Below are positions 18,076-27,127 of a DNA stretch of 64,000 bases, piece by piece. The translations under genes and the position numbers were made by a program. The notes beneath the pieces are model-generated. The model had not been told where the DNA came from. It made no database searches and saw only the letters and a program-made list of their open reading frames with translations. Origin of the DNA: Neobacillus nitrireducens. Its GTDB lineage: Bacteria > Bacillota > Bacilli > Bacillales > Cytobacillaceae. The DNA lies in the NCBI RefSeq assembly GCF_030915405.1, contig NZ_CP133262.1, positions 1,240,001 to 1,304,000 on the forward strand, written 5' to 3'. The first letter of the stretch is position 1; the number at the start of each line of letters is the position of its first letter.

Positions 18076-19590
18076 TTACTTTACTTCAGTCAATTCTCTT
18101 AACTCTCTGCGCAAAATCTTCCCTGTTGAGTTCTTTGGCAGCTCTTTAAAAAATTCTACTTGTTTAGGAAGCTTGTACTTTACCAGTTTATCCTGACAGA
18201 ATTGGATAATGTCATTTATGGTGATCTGCTCATCCCTAACGACAACATAAGCTTTTACGTTTTCCCCGTAGTCTCCATCAGGTACTCCAATTACCGCCGC
18301 CTCGACCACGTCAGGATGCTGGTAAAGGACTTCCTCCACTTCACGAGGATATACATTGTATCCACCAACTAAAATAAGATCCTTCTTGCGGTCAACAATG
18401 AAGATGTATCCATCTTCATCCATTGTTGCTAGATCTCCGGTGTAAAACCACCCATCTTTAAATGCATCTGATGTAGCTTCCGGCAGCCCCAAATATCCCC
18501 TCATTACATTAGGTCCTTGAACAACTAATTCTCCGACTACACCTCTCGGCAATACTTTTCCGTTCTCATCTACCACTTTGCTTCTCACAGCTGGTATGTT
18601 CAGCCCGATAGAGCCTGGTTTACGGATTCCCTTTAAAGGATTGATTGAGACAAGAGGAGCCGTTTCTGAAAGTCCATACCCTTCCAGGATACAAACGTTA
18701 AATTTATTTTCAAACTTATGGAGCAGGTCGACCGGAATCGATGCACCTCCAGAGATACACAAGCGAATGGACTGGAAATCCTCCGCAGTTGCTTCAGGCA
18801 ATTGATTGATAAAGCTGTACATCGTAGGTACCCCAGCAAACATGGTTGCGGCCCTTTCTCGAATGGTGTTGACCACTTCATGAGGGCTGAATTTAGGTTG
18901 GATCAAAACTGTGGCCCCACAAGCAATTGGCGCATTCAGACAAACTGTCATACAGAATACATGGAACATTGGCAAAACAGCTACAACACGATCATTATCA
19001 TTAAGCTCTAGCAATTTTGAAATGGAGTCCGCATTCGAAGCCATGTTCCGATGCGTTAACATCGCACCCTTAGGTTTCCCTGTTGTTCCCGATGTGTATA
19101 GAATGACTGCAAGGTTATCTGCATCAATGTAAGGGCTTCCAAAAACATTAATGCTAGTTTCCATGAGATGCTCCCATGTCCATTCTTGATTCTTAGCATC
19201 GGTATAAATGACTAGCTTTAGATTTTCCAATTGTTTCTTTACTTCTGATAACTTCGGCTCTACAGATACATGAGAAATGACCGCTTTGGCTTGACTATTG
19301 TCCAATATGTAGCTGATTTCCCCTTGGGTAAACAAAGGATTGATCGGAACAACATATGCACCTAGTCGTAAAATACCGTAGTAAGCAATGAGAAATTCAG
19401 GGCTGTTACCTAATATAAGAGCCACTCCATCACCTTTACCAATTCCATGGGCAGTCAAACCAGCAGCCAATCGCTTTACCTGTTGATTAAGTTCTTTGTA
19501 AGTAACACTTGTATCTCTATAGATATAAGCGATACTTTCTGGGAAATTACTACTACTTCTGATCAGATTTTCATTTAAATTGTAACTCAT
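18076..19590 (-). CDS. AMP-dependent acyl-CoA synthetase (long-chain fatty acid CoA ligase-like)
   Basis: ANL-superfamily ligase that activates a carboxylic acid to its CoA thioester via an acyl-adenylate. The P-loop ILYTSGTTGKPKGAM (about residues 162-176), GYGLSETAP, YTGDLATMDEDGY, the hinge VDRKKDLI and the C-terminal lysine motif NSTGKILRREL are all present. The ATG at 19590 is preferred over the GTG at 19602 because GGGGTGG lies 8 nt before it, giving 504 aa. First gene of the operon with TauD paralogue 3. Acid specificity cannot be read from the sequence. Confidence 0.92.
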   Translation of the reverse strand: MSYNLNENLIRSSSNFPESIAYIYRDTSVTYKELNQQVKRLAAGLTAHGIGKGDGVALILGNSPEFLIAYYGILRLGAYVVPINPLFTQGEISYILDNSQAKAVISHVSVEPKLSEVKKQLENLKLVIYTDAKNQEWTWEHLMETSINVFGSPYIDADNLAVILYTSGTTGKPKGAMLTHRNMASNADSISKLLELNDNDRVVAVLPMFHVFCMTVCLNAPIACGATVLIQPKFSPHEVVNTIRERAATMFAGVPTMYSFINQLPEATAEDFQSIRLCISGGASIPVDLLHKFENKFNVCILEGYGLSETAPLVSINPLKGIRKPGSIGLNIPAVRSKVVDENGKVLPRGVVGELVVQGPNVMRGYLGLPEATSDAFKDGWFYTGDLATMDEDGYIFIVDRKKDLILVGGYNVYPREVEEVLYQHPDVVEAAVIGVPDGDYGENVKAYVVVRDEQITINDIIQFCQDKLVKYKLPKQVEFFKELPKNSTGKILRRELRELTEVK

Positions 19591-19672
19591 AATGATTTCC
19601 ACCCCTTTTACTCACATGCAAGCAAGCTTTAGTATGCCTACTATTATGAATTTTTAAAATATTAACAAATTA

Positions 19673-19738
19673 AGTATACTTATAAATAAAAATTAAATAA
19701 AATTAAAATATTTAATTTGTATGTAATTGTTACTAATA
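19673..19738 (-). promoter_or_regulatory. 66-bp operator/promoter block, copy E
   Basis: Copy E has its minus-strand TATACT -10 at 19673-19678 and the distal dyad at 19729-19738. It is 83 nt upstream of the acyl-CoA synthetase start and drives the ligase-dioxygenase operon. It is closest to copy B. Confidence 0.75.
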
Positions 19739-19754
19739 TAAAAAGGAGTTCAAT

Positions 19755-19796
19755 ATGGTATATGGACTTCTTCATCGTCTCCACATCAACGTGTAA
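19755..19796 (+). other. 13-codon open frame with ribosome binding site, possible leader or relic
   Basis: On the plus strand, directly beyond operator copy E, AAAAAGGAGTTCAAT precedes an ATG frame reading MVYGLLHRLHINV and a TAA stop, followed after 2 nt by a hairpin terminator. It occupies the position that the lysR gene has beside operator copy B. It could be a remnant of a lost gene, a small peptide or chance. Confidence 0.3.
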
Positions 19797-19798
19797 AT

Positions 19799-19837
19799 AA
19801 AAAGACAAAGCCCTGATTGAGAGGGCTTTGTCTTTTT
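19799..19837. terminator. strong bidirectional terminator
   Basis: AAAAAGACAAAGCCCT and its complement form a 16-bp stem around GATTGAG, with T runs on both strands. It terminates the LysR gene that ends at 19879 on the minus strand and any transcript from the 13-codon frame on the plus strand. Confidence 0.85.
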
Positions 19838-19878
19838 ATATCTATAATGATTTTATTAGTAAGTTAGAGCTATTCCTG

Positions 19879-20766
19879 CTATTGATTCTTGAGAAAATCT
19901 TCAATTAACTTAATAAATAAGTTCATCGATTTCGTATGCAGTTCAACAGATTCTGTAATAACGGAAAAATTTCTCTTTATCGGTGTCCCTTTAACATTTA
20001 ATATTTGGATGGTACCAAGCAGCCTTTCTTTTTTAACCGTAAGTTCAGATAAATAACTAATACCAAGCCCCGCTTCGACAGCTTCTTTAATTAGTTGTGT
20101 GCTGCCGAATTCCATTAACCTAGTAGGACGTATTTGCAACGTTTCAAATAATTTTTCTGTTGCATCTCTTGTTCCGGAACCCTCTTCACGAACAATCCAA
20201 TTCTCTTGTTCTACCTGGCTTTGTGTAACTTCCTTATTGAAATATATTGGATATTTCCCTCCTGCTACGATAAACATTTGGTCCGTTGAAACTGTTTTAA
20301 TATAGATATTTCGATGAGATATCTCACCCTCTACAATTCCCACATCGATCTCATGACTTAAAATTGCTTTTGCTATATCTCTTGTGTTGCCAATCTGTAC
20401 CGAAGGTGTGATATTAGGAAATTGGCCCTTCATTGTTGCAAGTATATGCGGTAAAACATATTCACCAAAGGTATAGCTGGCCCCAATTTTTAATAGACCT
20501 GTTGGCTCGTTATTTAATTCATTCACTAACATAGACATTCTTTTATATAGACCTGTTATTTCTTTAGCATGTAAATAGACAATTTCACCAGCTTTAGTGA
20601 GCTGTACATTTTTGTTTGTTCTTAAAAGCAGCTTTGTACCTATATATTTTTCTAATTGTTGAATTTGCTGGCTAACAGCAGGTTGAGTCATATGAAGCTC
20701 TTCCGCTGCTCTGGAGAAATTTCTTTTATCTGCTACAGATATAAATACTGATAATAGTTGATCCAT
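19879..20766 (-). CDS. LysR family regulator divergent from yeiH-type transporter
   Basis: 295-aa LysR regulator: HTH at residues 1-60 (MDQLLSVFISVADKRNFSRA, AAEELHMTQPAVSQQI) and an effector domain with the CysB-like cleft (KIGASYTFGEYVLPHIL, VREEGSGTRDATE). The GSGTR stretch is common in LysR proteins of the CysL/CbbR type that sense oxyanions or sulfur compounds. It is divergent from the YeiH-family gene with a 119-nt intergenic region, the usual arrangement for LysR-YeiH pairs, so it probably controls that transporter. Confidence 0.9.
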   Translation of the reverse strand: MDQLLSVFISVADKRNFSRAAEELHMTQPAVSQQIQQLEKYIGTKLLLRTNKNVQLTKAGEIVYLHAKEITGLYKRMSMLVNELNNEPTGLLKIGASYTFGEYVLPHILATMKGQFPNITPSVQIGNTRDIAKAILSHEIDVGIVEGEISHRNIYIKTVSTDQMFIVAGGKYPIYFNKEVTQSQVEQENWIVREEGSGTRDATEKLFETLQIRPTRLMEFGSTQLIKEAVEAGLGISYLSELTVKKERLLGTIQILNVKGTPIKRNFSVITESVELHTKSMNLFIKLIEDFLKNQ

Positions 20767-20885
20767 TGAGTTTACCTACTTTATATCGTTTTTACTTATT
20801 ATAACTATAATAATCATTAATTTCCCTTATTGTAAATCATTCGGTACTATAAATTTAAATAATGCAATTGAGGGGATGAAAAACA

Positions 20886-21926
20886 TTGGAACAAAAAGCA
20901 TTAATACTCACTAGTACAACTAATCATAAAAAATCTAAAAAAATTCTAAATGTATCTTTGATACTTGGAATTGGTTTTACCATAATTATTGCCATTTGTG
21001 GATTTTTATTGGCGACATTGCCAGGTGTAAATCATATTGGAGCACTTGCATGTGCCATTTTACTTGCTATGGGGTATAGACAAGTTTTTGGATACCCAGA
21101 GAAATTACGTACTGGGATACAGTTTTCATCTAAAAAATTATTAAGATTGGCCATCATTCTTTATGGTTTAAAGCTAAATATGATCATCATATTTCATCAG
21201 GGTTTCCCACTATTACTCAGAGGAGCAGTAACAATCATTTTTTCAATTGCAGTTTTGATGATACTTGCAAAATGGCTCAAAGCAGATCTTAATCTTTCTT
21301 TATTATTAAGTGTTGGAACAGGCATATGTGGTGCCGCTGCCATCGCAGCTGTTTCGCCAATTATAAAGGCAAAAGATGAGGATACGGCTATGGGGGTCGG
21401 CATCATCGCATTAGTAGGCACCGTTTTTTCAATTATCTATACGTTAATATATCCCATATTACCTATTAGTCTTGTAGATTACGGAAAGTGGGTTGGAATC
21501 AGTCTTCATGAGATCGGCCATGTTGCTTTAGCAGCTGCACCTGCTGGTCAGGATGCTCTTGCAAACGCTTTACTCGCCAAACTTGCTCGAGTGTTTCTAT
21601 TAATTCCTGTTTGTTTTGTCCTTATGTTTTGGATGAAAAAGAAAGGAAAATTGGAGGGTGAAACAAAATTCGAGTTTCCATGGTTTTTAATCGGTTTTAT
21701 CGTAATGAGTTTTGTGGGGAGTTATATTATCGGAAATGAGTTTGTAGTATCAAAAAAACACATGTCAGATATTGCAACTTTCACATCATTTATTTTAACG
21801 ATGTCTATGACCGGCTTAGGATTAAATATTAGCATAAAAGAATTACGCACGAAAGCAATCCGTCCACTTATTGCTATTATCATTACATCTATTCTTTTAT
21901 CGTTTCTAACGTACGCCTTTTTATAA
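20886..21926 (+). CDS. YeiH/UPF0324 family membrane protein (putative sulfate exporter family)
   Basis: 346-aa integral membrane protein with about 10 hydrophobic segments, each half containing the family's conserved patterns GIQFSSKKLLRLAIILYGLK and LLSVGTGICGAAAIAAVSP, plus SLHEIGHVALAAAPAG. These identify the UPF0324/YeiH family, annotated as putative sulfate exporters on thin experimental evidence. The first 20 residues are soluble and lysine-rich. It is divergent from a LysR gene. The frame may start at the TTG (20886), as GGGGATG lies 9 nt upstream. Confidence 0.88.
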   Translation: MEQKALILTSTTNHKKSKKILNVSLILGIGFTIIIAICGFLLATLPGVNHIGALACAILLAMGYRQVFGYPEKLRTGIQFSSKKLLRLAIILYGLKLNMIIIFHQGFPLLLRGAVTIIFSIAVLMILAKWLKADLNLSLLLSVGTGICGAAAIAAVSPIIKAKDEDTAMGVGIIALVGTVFSIIYTLIYPILPISLVDYGKWVGISLHEIGHVALAAAPAGQDALANALLAKLARVFLLIPVCFVLMFWMKKKGKLEGETKFEFPWFLIGFIVMSFVGSYIIGNEFVVSKKHMSDIATFTSFILTMSMTGLGLNISIKELRTKAIRPLIAIIITSILLSFLTYAFL

Positions 21927-21961
21927 TTAACCAAATAATCTTATTCATAGATTTTTATGGT

Positions 21962-21985
21962 TAGGTGGAGTAAATGCTCCACCTA
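21962..21985. terminator. bidirectional terminator between yeiH-type gene and LysR gene
   Basis: TAGGTGGAG/CTCCACCTA form a 9-bp stem with a 6-nt loop between convergent stop codons at 21926 and 21987. Confidence 0.7.
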
Positions 21986-21986
21986 T

Positions 21987-22874
21987 TTATAAGTTTTTTA
22001 CTAAGTAATTAATAAATTCCTTTGCTACCTTTGTTAAACCTTTTGTTTCTAAATATATAAGCCAGAAATCAATTGGAAAATAATTTTCTTCCCTTAGAGG
22101 GATAATTTTAATTTCTCCATTTTTAACCATTTGGCTATAGTTAATAGAAAAATCATGCAAAAATAAAACGGCCTGACTTTCTTTTATCAACTCAAAAAGT
22201 AGGCTGCTGCTATTCGATCTAATTAAAACTTGATGGGGGTTCAGTTTTATTAATTTTAATATCTTTTTATAATCCGATGAATTATATAAAACAAATTTTG
22301 AATTCTCTAAATCATTAAGAGTTACATAATCAAAAGAATAATAAGGTGAATTTTTACCAACCGCTATACATATGTGACCCTCATGAATATGTTCAAAACA
22401 AATATTTTTTTCTTTTTTTAATTCATCTATAGATGCATGTATTAAAGCCAAGTCATAGTTTTCTTTGTTGAAATTCTGAATAATATCTGTAGGGTTTTGC
22501 TCTACAAATTCGAATGTAATATCAGGATTTCTTGAATTAAACTTAACCATTGTTTCTTGAATTAGATAAGAAAAGGTGGGCGCTGTAATAATTTTCAAAT
22601 GAGTTTGATTACTATTTTTATAATCATAAATTTCTTTGTTCAGTTCTTTAATGGTCTTAAGTAAAGCGATAGCTTTGGAAATAACTATTTTACCTTCAAA
22701 AGTAGGAGTAACTCCTTGTTTTGATCGGTTAAAGACTTTTATACCAAGCTCATTTTCTAGCTGTGTTATTGATTGACTCATCCCGGAAGGAGATATAAAT
22801 AATTTTTCTGCTGCTTTTGTAATTGACATCTCATTTGCAACATTGACAATATACTCCATTTGTTCAAAATTCAT
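21987..22874 (-). CDS. LysR family transcriptional regulator
   Basis: 295-aa LysR regulator with an N-terminal HTH (MNFEQMEYIVNVANEMSITK, AAEKLFISPSGMSQSI) and an effector-binding domain. It is monocistronic, between the yeiH-type gene and the ger operon, with no obvious divergent partner, so no target can be proposed. The codon use is more AT-rich and lysine/asparagine-rich than the LysR at 19879. It starts with ATG after an AGGTGAT site. Confidence 0.88.
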   Translation of the reverse strand: MNFEQMEYIVNVANEMSITKAAEKLFISPSGMSQSITQLENELGIKVFNRSKQGVTPTFEGKIVISKAIALLKTIKELNKEIYDYKNSNQTHLKIITAPTFSYLIQETMVKFNSRNPDITFEFVEQNPTDIIQNFNKENYDLALIHASIDELKKEKNICFEHIHEGHICIAVGKNSPYYSFDYVTLNDLENSKFVLYNSSDYKKILKLIKLNPHQVLIRSNSSSLLFELIKESQAVLFLHDFSINYSQMVKNGEIKIIPLREENYFPIDFWLIYLETKGLTKVAKEFINYLVKNL

Positions 22875-23008
22875 TTTATCACCTCAACTTCAGCTGATCC
22901 GATGCACATTAAGATCTATGAAACCATTTTACATTTGATTCTTCTTCTCCTCCAGACACAGTTATTCTGTAAGGATTTTCTCAAAAAATAAATAATTTTG
23001 GTCATTCA

Positions 23009-23042
23009 TTGGACGCGTTCTCCAATCTGAGTACGCGTCCAA
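23009..23042 (-). terminator. terminator of ger operon
   Basis: TTGGACGCGT/ACGCGTCCAA form a 10-bp GC-rich stem beginning 9 nt beyond the gerC-type stop codon, followed by an AT-rich stretch on the minus strand. Confidence 0.65.
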
Positions 23043-23050
23043 CCAAGCTA

Positions 23051-24160
23051 TTATTCTTCCGAGTTAAGGATCTGCACATCGAAGTTCGGTTCGATCGACA
23101 TATCCGGAAAGTCTTTTCGCCAATTTAATGACTTCCAAATGTTCGGATGATATGCTTTTAATTCCATTCCAATGCCGAGAATGTCGCAATTCGCTTTTTG
23201 CAAAGTCTCTATCATCGCTGCCGCTTTTTCTTCCAGGTGTTTACTCAGTTCTTTTTCCATTCGATTAACGTAATCAGCCTTAAGCATATGAACTGACTTG
23301 CCAAGTCCGAATACATTAATTCGCAATCGGACTCCGATAGTAACTTTCGGCAATCCTCTTGATTCAGGATGTACTGATATCTTTGAATTCCCTTTTTTGA
23401 CGGAAAACCCATATTCGATGTGCCGTCCCTCACCGTTTTCCGACATCTGTCCGGTATATCTTTGCCTCCCTTTGCCCTTCCCTAATAACAGCATAGACAT
23501 CTGGACTTGTTCTTTGCTGAGACTCACCCCTGTATTCTTACCTTGACGGAATAATAGAGCGCCGCTTAATTCCATTCCCGAATTGAACTTTTTCAACACA
23601 GGCAATGCGATACCTTCCAATGGTTCTTCACGGGACAGAATAAAACGCATCATAGAAACGGTGGGCATCATTCCGTTCCTTTCCGAGGATAAAATAAACT
23701 CATTTAGATTTTTCGTAAAATCTTTATTATTTTCCGATTGAGTTTTCAAAAGCTTTGAAACGTTCCCGTCAAATACAATTACGGGGGTGTTGACCGACGA
23801 ATAGGGGGTGTTAAGTAAAAAAGTAAGTGTTGAAACAGGATTTTGCGCAGCAAACCTCTTGCTTATCATATAGATTCTCGTGTTGATCCCTAAGAAAGGA
23901 GAGCGATCGGTGTAGTCTCCTTGACCGACTGCTTCAATTAAACTAGGTTCTCTGATTTCCGTCATTTGCAAATTCGGCTCCCCTTCTCCTTGGCCCGAAT
24001 TTTTGAGCTTGGTGACAATAATAGAGAGTTTTACGTCCCCACTCTCCTTGTCCAAATCCAACCCGGCAATGTCCACCAGTTGAAGATTACGCAGCAGTAA
24101 TCGATCCCAACAACCGGTCAAGAGCAGTAACGACAAAATTCCAATTGCGGCTTTTTTCAT
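23051..24160 (-). CDS. Ger(x)C family spore germination lipoprotein (GerKC/GerAC type)
   Basis: C subunit of a GerA-type nutrient germinant receptor. The signal peptide ends in the lipobox LLTGC (Cys17), so the protein is anchored outside the inner spore membrane. The next residues WDRLLLRN are the usual start of GerAC proteins (CWDxxEL), and the C-terminal Spore_III-like domain is present. 369 aa. It overlaps the B-subunit gene by 4 nt (ATGA) and is the last gene of the A-B-C operon. Confidence 0.93.
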   Translation of the reverse strand: MKKAAIGILSLLLLTGCWDRLLLRNLQLVDIAGLDLDKESGDVKLSIIVTKLKNSGQGEGEPNLQMTEIREPSLIEAVGQGDYTDRSPFLGINTRIYMISKRFAAQNPVSTLTFLLNTPYSSVNTPVIVFDGNVSKLLKTQSENNKDFTKNLNEFILSSERNGMMPTVSMMRFILSREEPLEGIALPVLKKFNSGMELSGALLFRQGKNTGVSLSKEQVQMSMLLLGKGKGRQRYTGQMSENGEGRHIEYGFSVKKGNSKISVHPESRGLPKVTIGVRLRINVFGLGKSVHMLKADYVNRMEKELSKHLEEKAAAMIETLQKANCDILGIGMELKAYHPNIWKSLNWRKDFPDMSIEPNFDVQILNSEE

Positions 24161-25257
24161 ACTCCCGCCGCCTTTCCCCGTGCCAAAGAAATGAGAAGCA
24201 GAATTGTCGGCACAATGGCAATCATAATACCAGTAACAATATTATGATAGTCTAATATTCGGGACTGCAATTGCCGGTCGGAGCACCATAATCCGGCCCC
24301 GAAGCAAACGATTGCAAGAATCCATACCAAAAGAGAATGGTTGCGGATTTCCTTACCTCTGATGAACGCCAAATGACGTGCGGCTATAAACAAATAAACA
24401 TACTGCGTTACCAAAACCACAGATAGCCAAATCGTCATAAATAGAATATCGAGACTATGAACGATTGGCCAATTGAATACACGGAGAATGAACACCATCG
24501 GCTCCGGGATGGACTTCAATTGATTTTCGCTGAAGTTGGACGTAACAAGGACTGTTATCAACAGGTAAAAAAAGGTCGTAAATCCATTGGCAGCCGAAAT
24601 TGCCATTAAGATATCCTTCTTCTTACGGGATCTTACAAATGGGAAAACGTACATGAGATGCTCATATCCCGAGTACAACCAAAACGAAGGGAGAGCACCC
24701 TTAATAATCGGTCCAATCCCGTGAGTGCCTATTGGCAGTATATGACGGAAATCAATTTCTTTTGAAAGTCCACTTATCAATACGATCACAAAACATATCA
24801 GAAACATAAGCATAATCATCTGCGTAATGGTAGCCATTGACCGTAGGGTAGATGAAGCGATATACGCTCCAATTGTGAAAGATACTCCGATTAACACAGA
24901 CCAGGGAGTCTCAAATAACACCCAGCGGTTGATGACATCAGTATACGTGATAATAACCATAAGACCATTTTGTGCGAAGTAGACTGCAAACAAGAAGTTT
25001 AAGACCGATCCTAACGGCTTTCCAACAATTGTAGAAATATACTGGGGCAACGGCCGATCCGCATATCTCTTTCCAAGTTGATAGATGATCAGGATGACCG
25101 CTTGAGCAATCACTCCCCCGATCAATATGGACATCCACGAGTCGTTTCCCGAGTCACGGATTTGTGCATAAGGAACCGTTAAAACACTAACGCCGACTTG
25201 GGTCAGAATAACAAGGCAGATAAGTTGGTTGATAGAGATTTTTTCTAAGTGTATCAT
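24157..25257 (-). CDS. GerAB/GerKB family germinant receptor permease
   Basis: B subunit of the germinant receptor, an amino acid permease-like (APC superfamily) membrane protein that binds the germinant. About ten hydrophobic segments are visible and the N-terminus (ISINQLICLVILTQVGVSVL) matches the family. 366 aa. Start and stop codons overlap those of both neighbours by 4 nt, showing tight translational coupling within the operon. The germinant cannot be inferred from sequence. Confidence 0.94.
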   Translation of the reverse strand: MIHLEKISINQLICLVILTQVGVSVLTVPYAQIRDSGNDSWMSILIGGVIAQAVILIIYQLGKRYADRPLPQYISTIVGKPLGSVLNFLFAVYFAQNGLMVIITYTDVINRWVLFETPWSVLIGVSFTIGAYIASSTLRSMATITQMIMLMFLICFVIVLISGLSKEIDFRHILPIGTHGIGPIIKGALPSFWLYSGYEHLMYVFPFVRSRKKKDILMAISAANGFTTFFYLLITVLVTSNFSENQLKSIPEPMVFILRVFNWPIVHSLDILFMTIWLSVVLVTQYVYLFIAARHLAFIRGKEIRNHSLLVWILAIVCFGAGLWCSDRQLQSRILDYHNIVTGIMIAIVPTILLLISLARGKAAGV

Positions 25258-26693
25258 TTAGTCCCTTCCCTTCGGCCACTAATTCTGATTTCATCCTTTG
25301 CCAAGCTTTCCATCGGGCGTTTTTTCAAACTCCTAATTGGTCCTCTGAACCATGTATCCTTGATGGTATCGCCTCTAATCCCCGAGTAAAAGTACGGTAT
25401 GCCCATCGTGTTTAAACGGGCCAAATGCGTCAGCACCAAGAGTAATGAAAGCTCCAAGCCGATCAGCCCGAAAATCGAGGCCATGACAATGAACGGGTAT
25501 GTCAAAAATCGAGCCGCGGTACTCATTTCGTAGGAAGGAATAATAAATGAAGCAATTCCCGTAAGCGCCACTACGATGACCATCATGTTGGAAATCAAAT
25601 TAGACTCAACCACTGTGGTGCCGATAACGATAGCCCCAACCACGCCGACCGAATTGGCGATTGAGGTTGGGAGACGGACGGTTGCCTCTCGCAAAATTTC
25701 GAGTATGAACAGCATAGTTAGCGCCTCCAGTACTGGTGGCAACGAGATGTATTGCATAGAGCTTTGCAGCGTCAGTGCAACTTCGAACGGGAGAATACGT
25801 GGATCGAAGGTGACAAGGGCAACATAAATGCCAGGCAGGCTGATCGCGAAAAGAAAACTGAAAATCCGAAGAAACCGCAAGGCGCTGCCCCACAGCCAGC
25901 CAATTTGGTAATCGTCGGGGGTTTGGAAGAACGCCCAGAACGAAACCGGAAGTATCAGGCAATTTGGCGAACCGTCAGATAAAATGGCGATTTTCCCATC
26001 CATCAGGTAAGATTTTACCCGGTCCGGTCTTTCAGTAACAAGCATTTTTGGAAACAACGAGAATTTTTTGTCTTCAATCATTTCTTGAATAAACCCGGGC
26101 GCTTCGACGTAATCAATGTCAATGCTTTTTATCCTGCGTTCAAACTCCTTTAAGACATTTTCGTTGGCTAGGGACCGTAGGTAAAGTACGCCAACTTTTG
26201 TATTCGACCTGCGGCCAACCTGATAGTACATTATAACAAGATCGGGCGACGCGATCTGCTTGCGGATCAAATTGAGATTCGTATCCAGGTTTTCGATTAA
26301 CGCTTGGTTGGAACCACGCAGTGTCCGTTCGTTCAACGGAATATTTACCGCACGTTCTTTATTAAGCTCGGTTCCAAGCAAATAGAACTTAGCTTCGCCT
26401 TCAATTTGAACAATCGTCTTCCCCACGACGAGCGCTGTCGACGCTACCGTGATAAGATCGGTCTCTCCATAATCTAGGATAGAAACAGCTTCACGGACGC
26501 CAACGTCCGTTTTACCAAGCAACGGGCGGATAATGTGTTCCTGTACCACAGAAAGTTCGATCATTGTATCCAAATAAAATAGCCGAAAATGTCGGTCGCC
26601 GGCCACGAAATCACTCGATTTGAAATCTGAGCTATGAAATAGCATTTCCTGCAGCGACTTCTCGTTCTTGTCTAGGGATCGATCGGCTTTCAT
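25254..26693 (-). CDS. GerA family germinant receptor subunit A (GerKA/GerAA type)
   Basis: A subunit of the germinant receptor: a soluble N-terminal domain (about 1-245) with the family pattern SSDFxxxDF, then four to six membrane segments and a basic cytoplasmic tail ending in SLKKRPMESLAKDE. The characteristic LPPVLEALTMLFILEILREA and VGAIVIGTTVVES stretches are present. 479 aa, the normal length. First gene of the operon. Expression would be in the forespore under sigma-G; a candidate promoter lies just upstream. Confidence 0.94.
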   Translation of the reverse strand: MKADRSLDKNEKSLQEMLFHSSDFKSSDFVAGDRHFRLFYLDTMIELSVVQEHIIRPLLGKTDVGVREAVSILDYGETDLITVASTALVVGKTIVQIEGEAKFYLLGTELNKERAVNIPLNERTLRGSNQALIENLDTNLNLIRKQIASPDLVIMYYQVGRRSNTKVGVLYLRSLANENVLKEFERRIKSIDIDYVEAPGFIQEMIEDKKFSLFPKMLVTERPDRVKSYLMDGKIAILSDGSPNCLILPVSFWAFFQTPDDYQIGWLWGSALRFLRIFSFLFAISLPGIYVALVTFDPRILPFEVALTLQSSMQYISLPPVLEALTMLFILEILREATVRLPTSIANSVGVVGAIVIGTTVVESNLISNMMVIVVALTGIASFIIPSYEMSTAARFLTYPFIVMASIFGLIGLELSLLLVLTHLARLNTMGIPYFYSGIRGDTIKDTWFRGPIRSLKKRPMESLAKDEIRISGRREGTK

Positions 26694-26731
26694 TAGAGGT
26701 ACCTCATTTCTCCAAATCGGAAATTTTTACA

Positions 26732-26761
26732 TATTTTACCCTGAGCTTCTTTTCCTATTCC
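26732..26761 (-). promoter_or_regulatory. candidate sigma-G promoter of ger operon
   Basis: On the minus strand GGAATA (26756-26761) and TAAAATA (26732-26738) are 17 nt apart, a partial match to the sigma-G pattern, about 40 nt upstream of the gerA-type start. The match is weak and the call rests mainly on location. Confidence 0.3.
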
Positions 26762-26960
26762 GTTTCAAAGCTATTAAAATGAACTTTTCGCTACATCGAG
26801 TGGCACCTTTATTTTTTGGATATTTCACTTGAATGTCTTCTTAAGTATTACTTCACAAGATGATCCATTTTCCTAAATGTACTTAATATTTCGAAGAATA
26901 TAGAATGTTATCTGATAGGTTGTTTCCTTAAGGGCAAATTGGCCAGGGGGGCTTTTAGTT

Positions 26961-27089
26961 ATGTATGAGGGGAAAATCATCAAGTTTTATCGTGAAAAAT
27001 ACAAATTAACTCAAGAGCAATTAGGAAAAGATATATGTTCTATCACATTACTAAGAAAAAGCCATCAAATAGTAGAGGATCGTGCATAA
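26961..27089 (+). pseudogene. truncated XRE-family regulator (N-terminal HTH fragment)
   Basis: A 42-codon frame with a GGGGG-type ribosome binding site reads MYEGKIIKFYREKYKLTQEQ then LGKDICSIT, which is the start of the helix-turn-helix of XRE/PlcR/NprR-like regulators. After CSIT the family pattern (HxSKIERG) degenerates and the frame stops at 27089, before a terminator. The rest of a ~300-400-aa regulator is missing. A remnant rather than a working gene. Confidence 0.6.
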
Positions 27090-27091
27090 AA

Positions 27092-27123
27092 AAAGCAATT
27101 CTCATTATTAGGAGAATCGCTTT
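27092..27123. terminator. bidirectional terminator
   Basis: AGCGATTCTC/GAGAATTGCT (minus strand, one G-U pair) form a 10-bp stem with an 8-nt loop, flanked by T runs on both strands. It serves the VanY-type gene ending at 27128. Confidence 0.8.
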
Positions 27124-27127
27124 TTTG

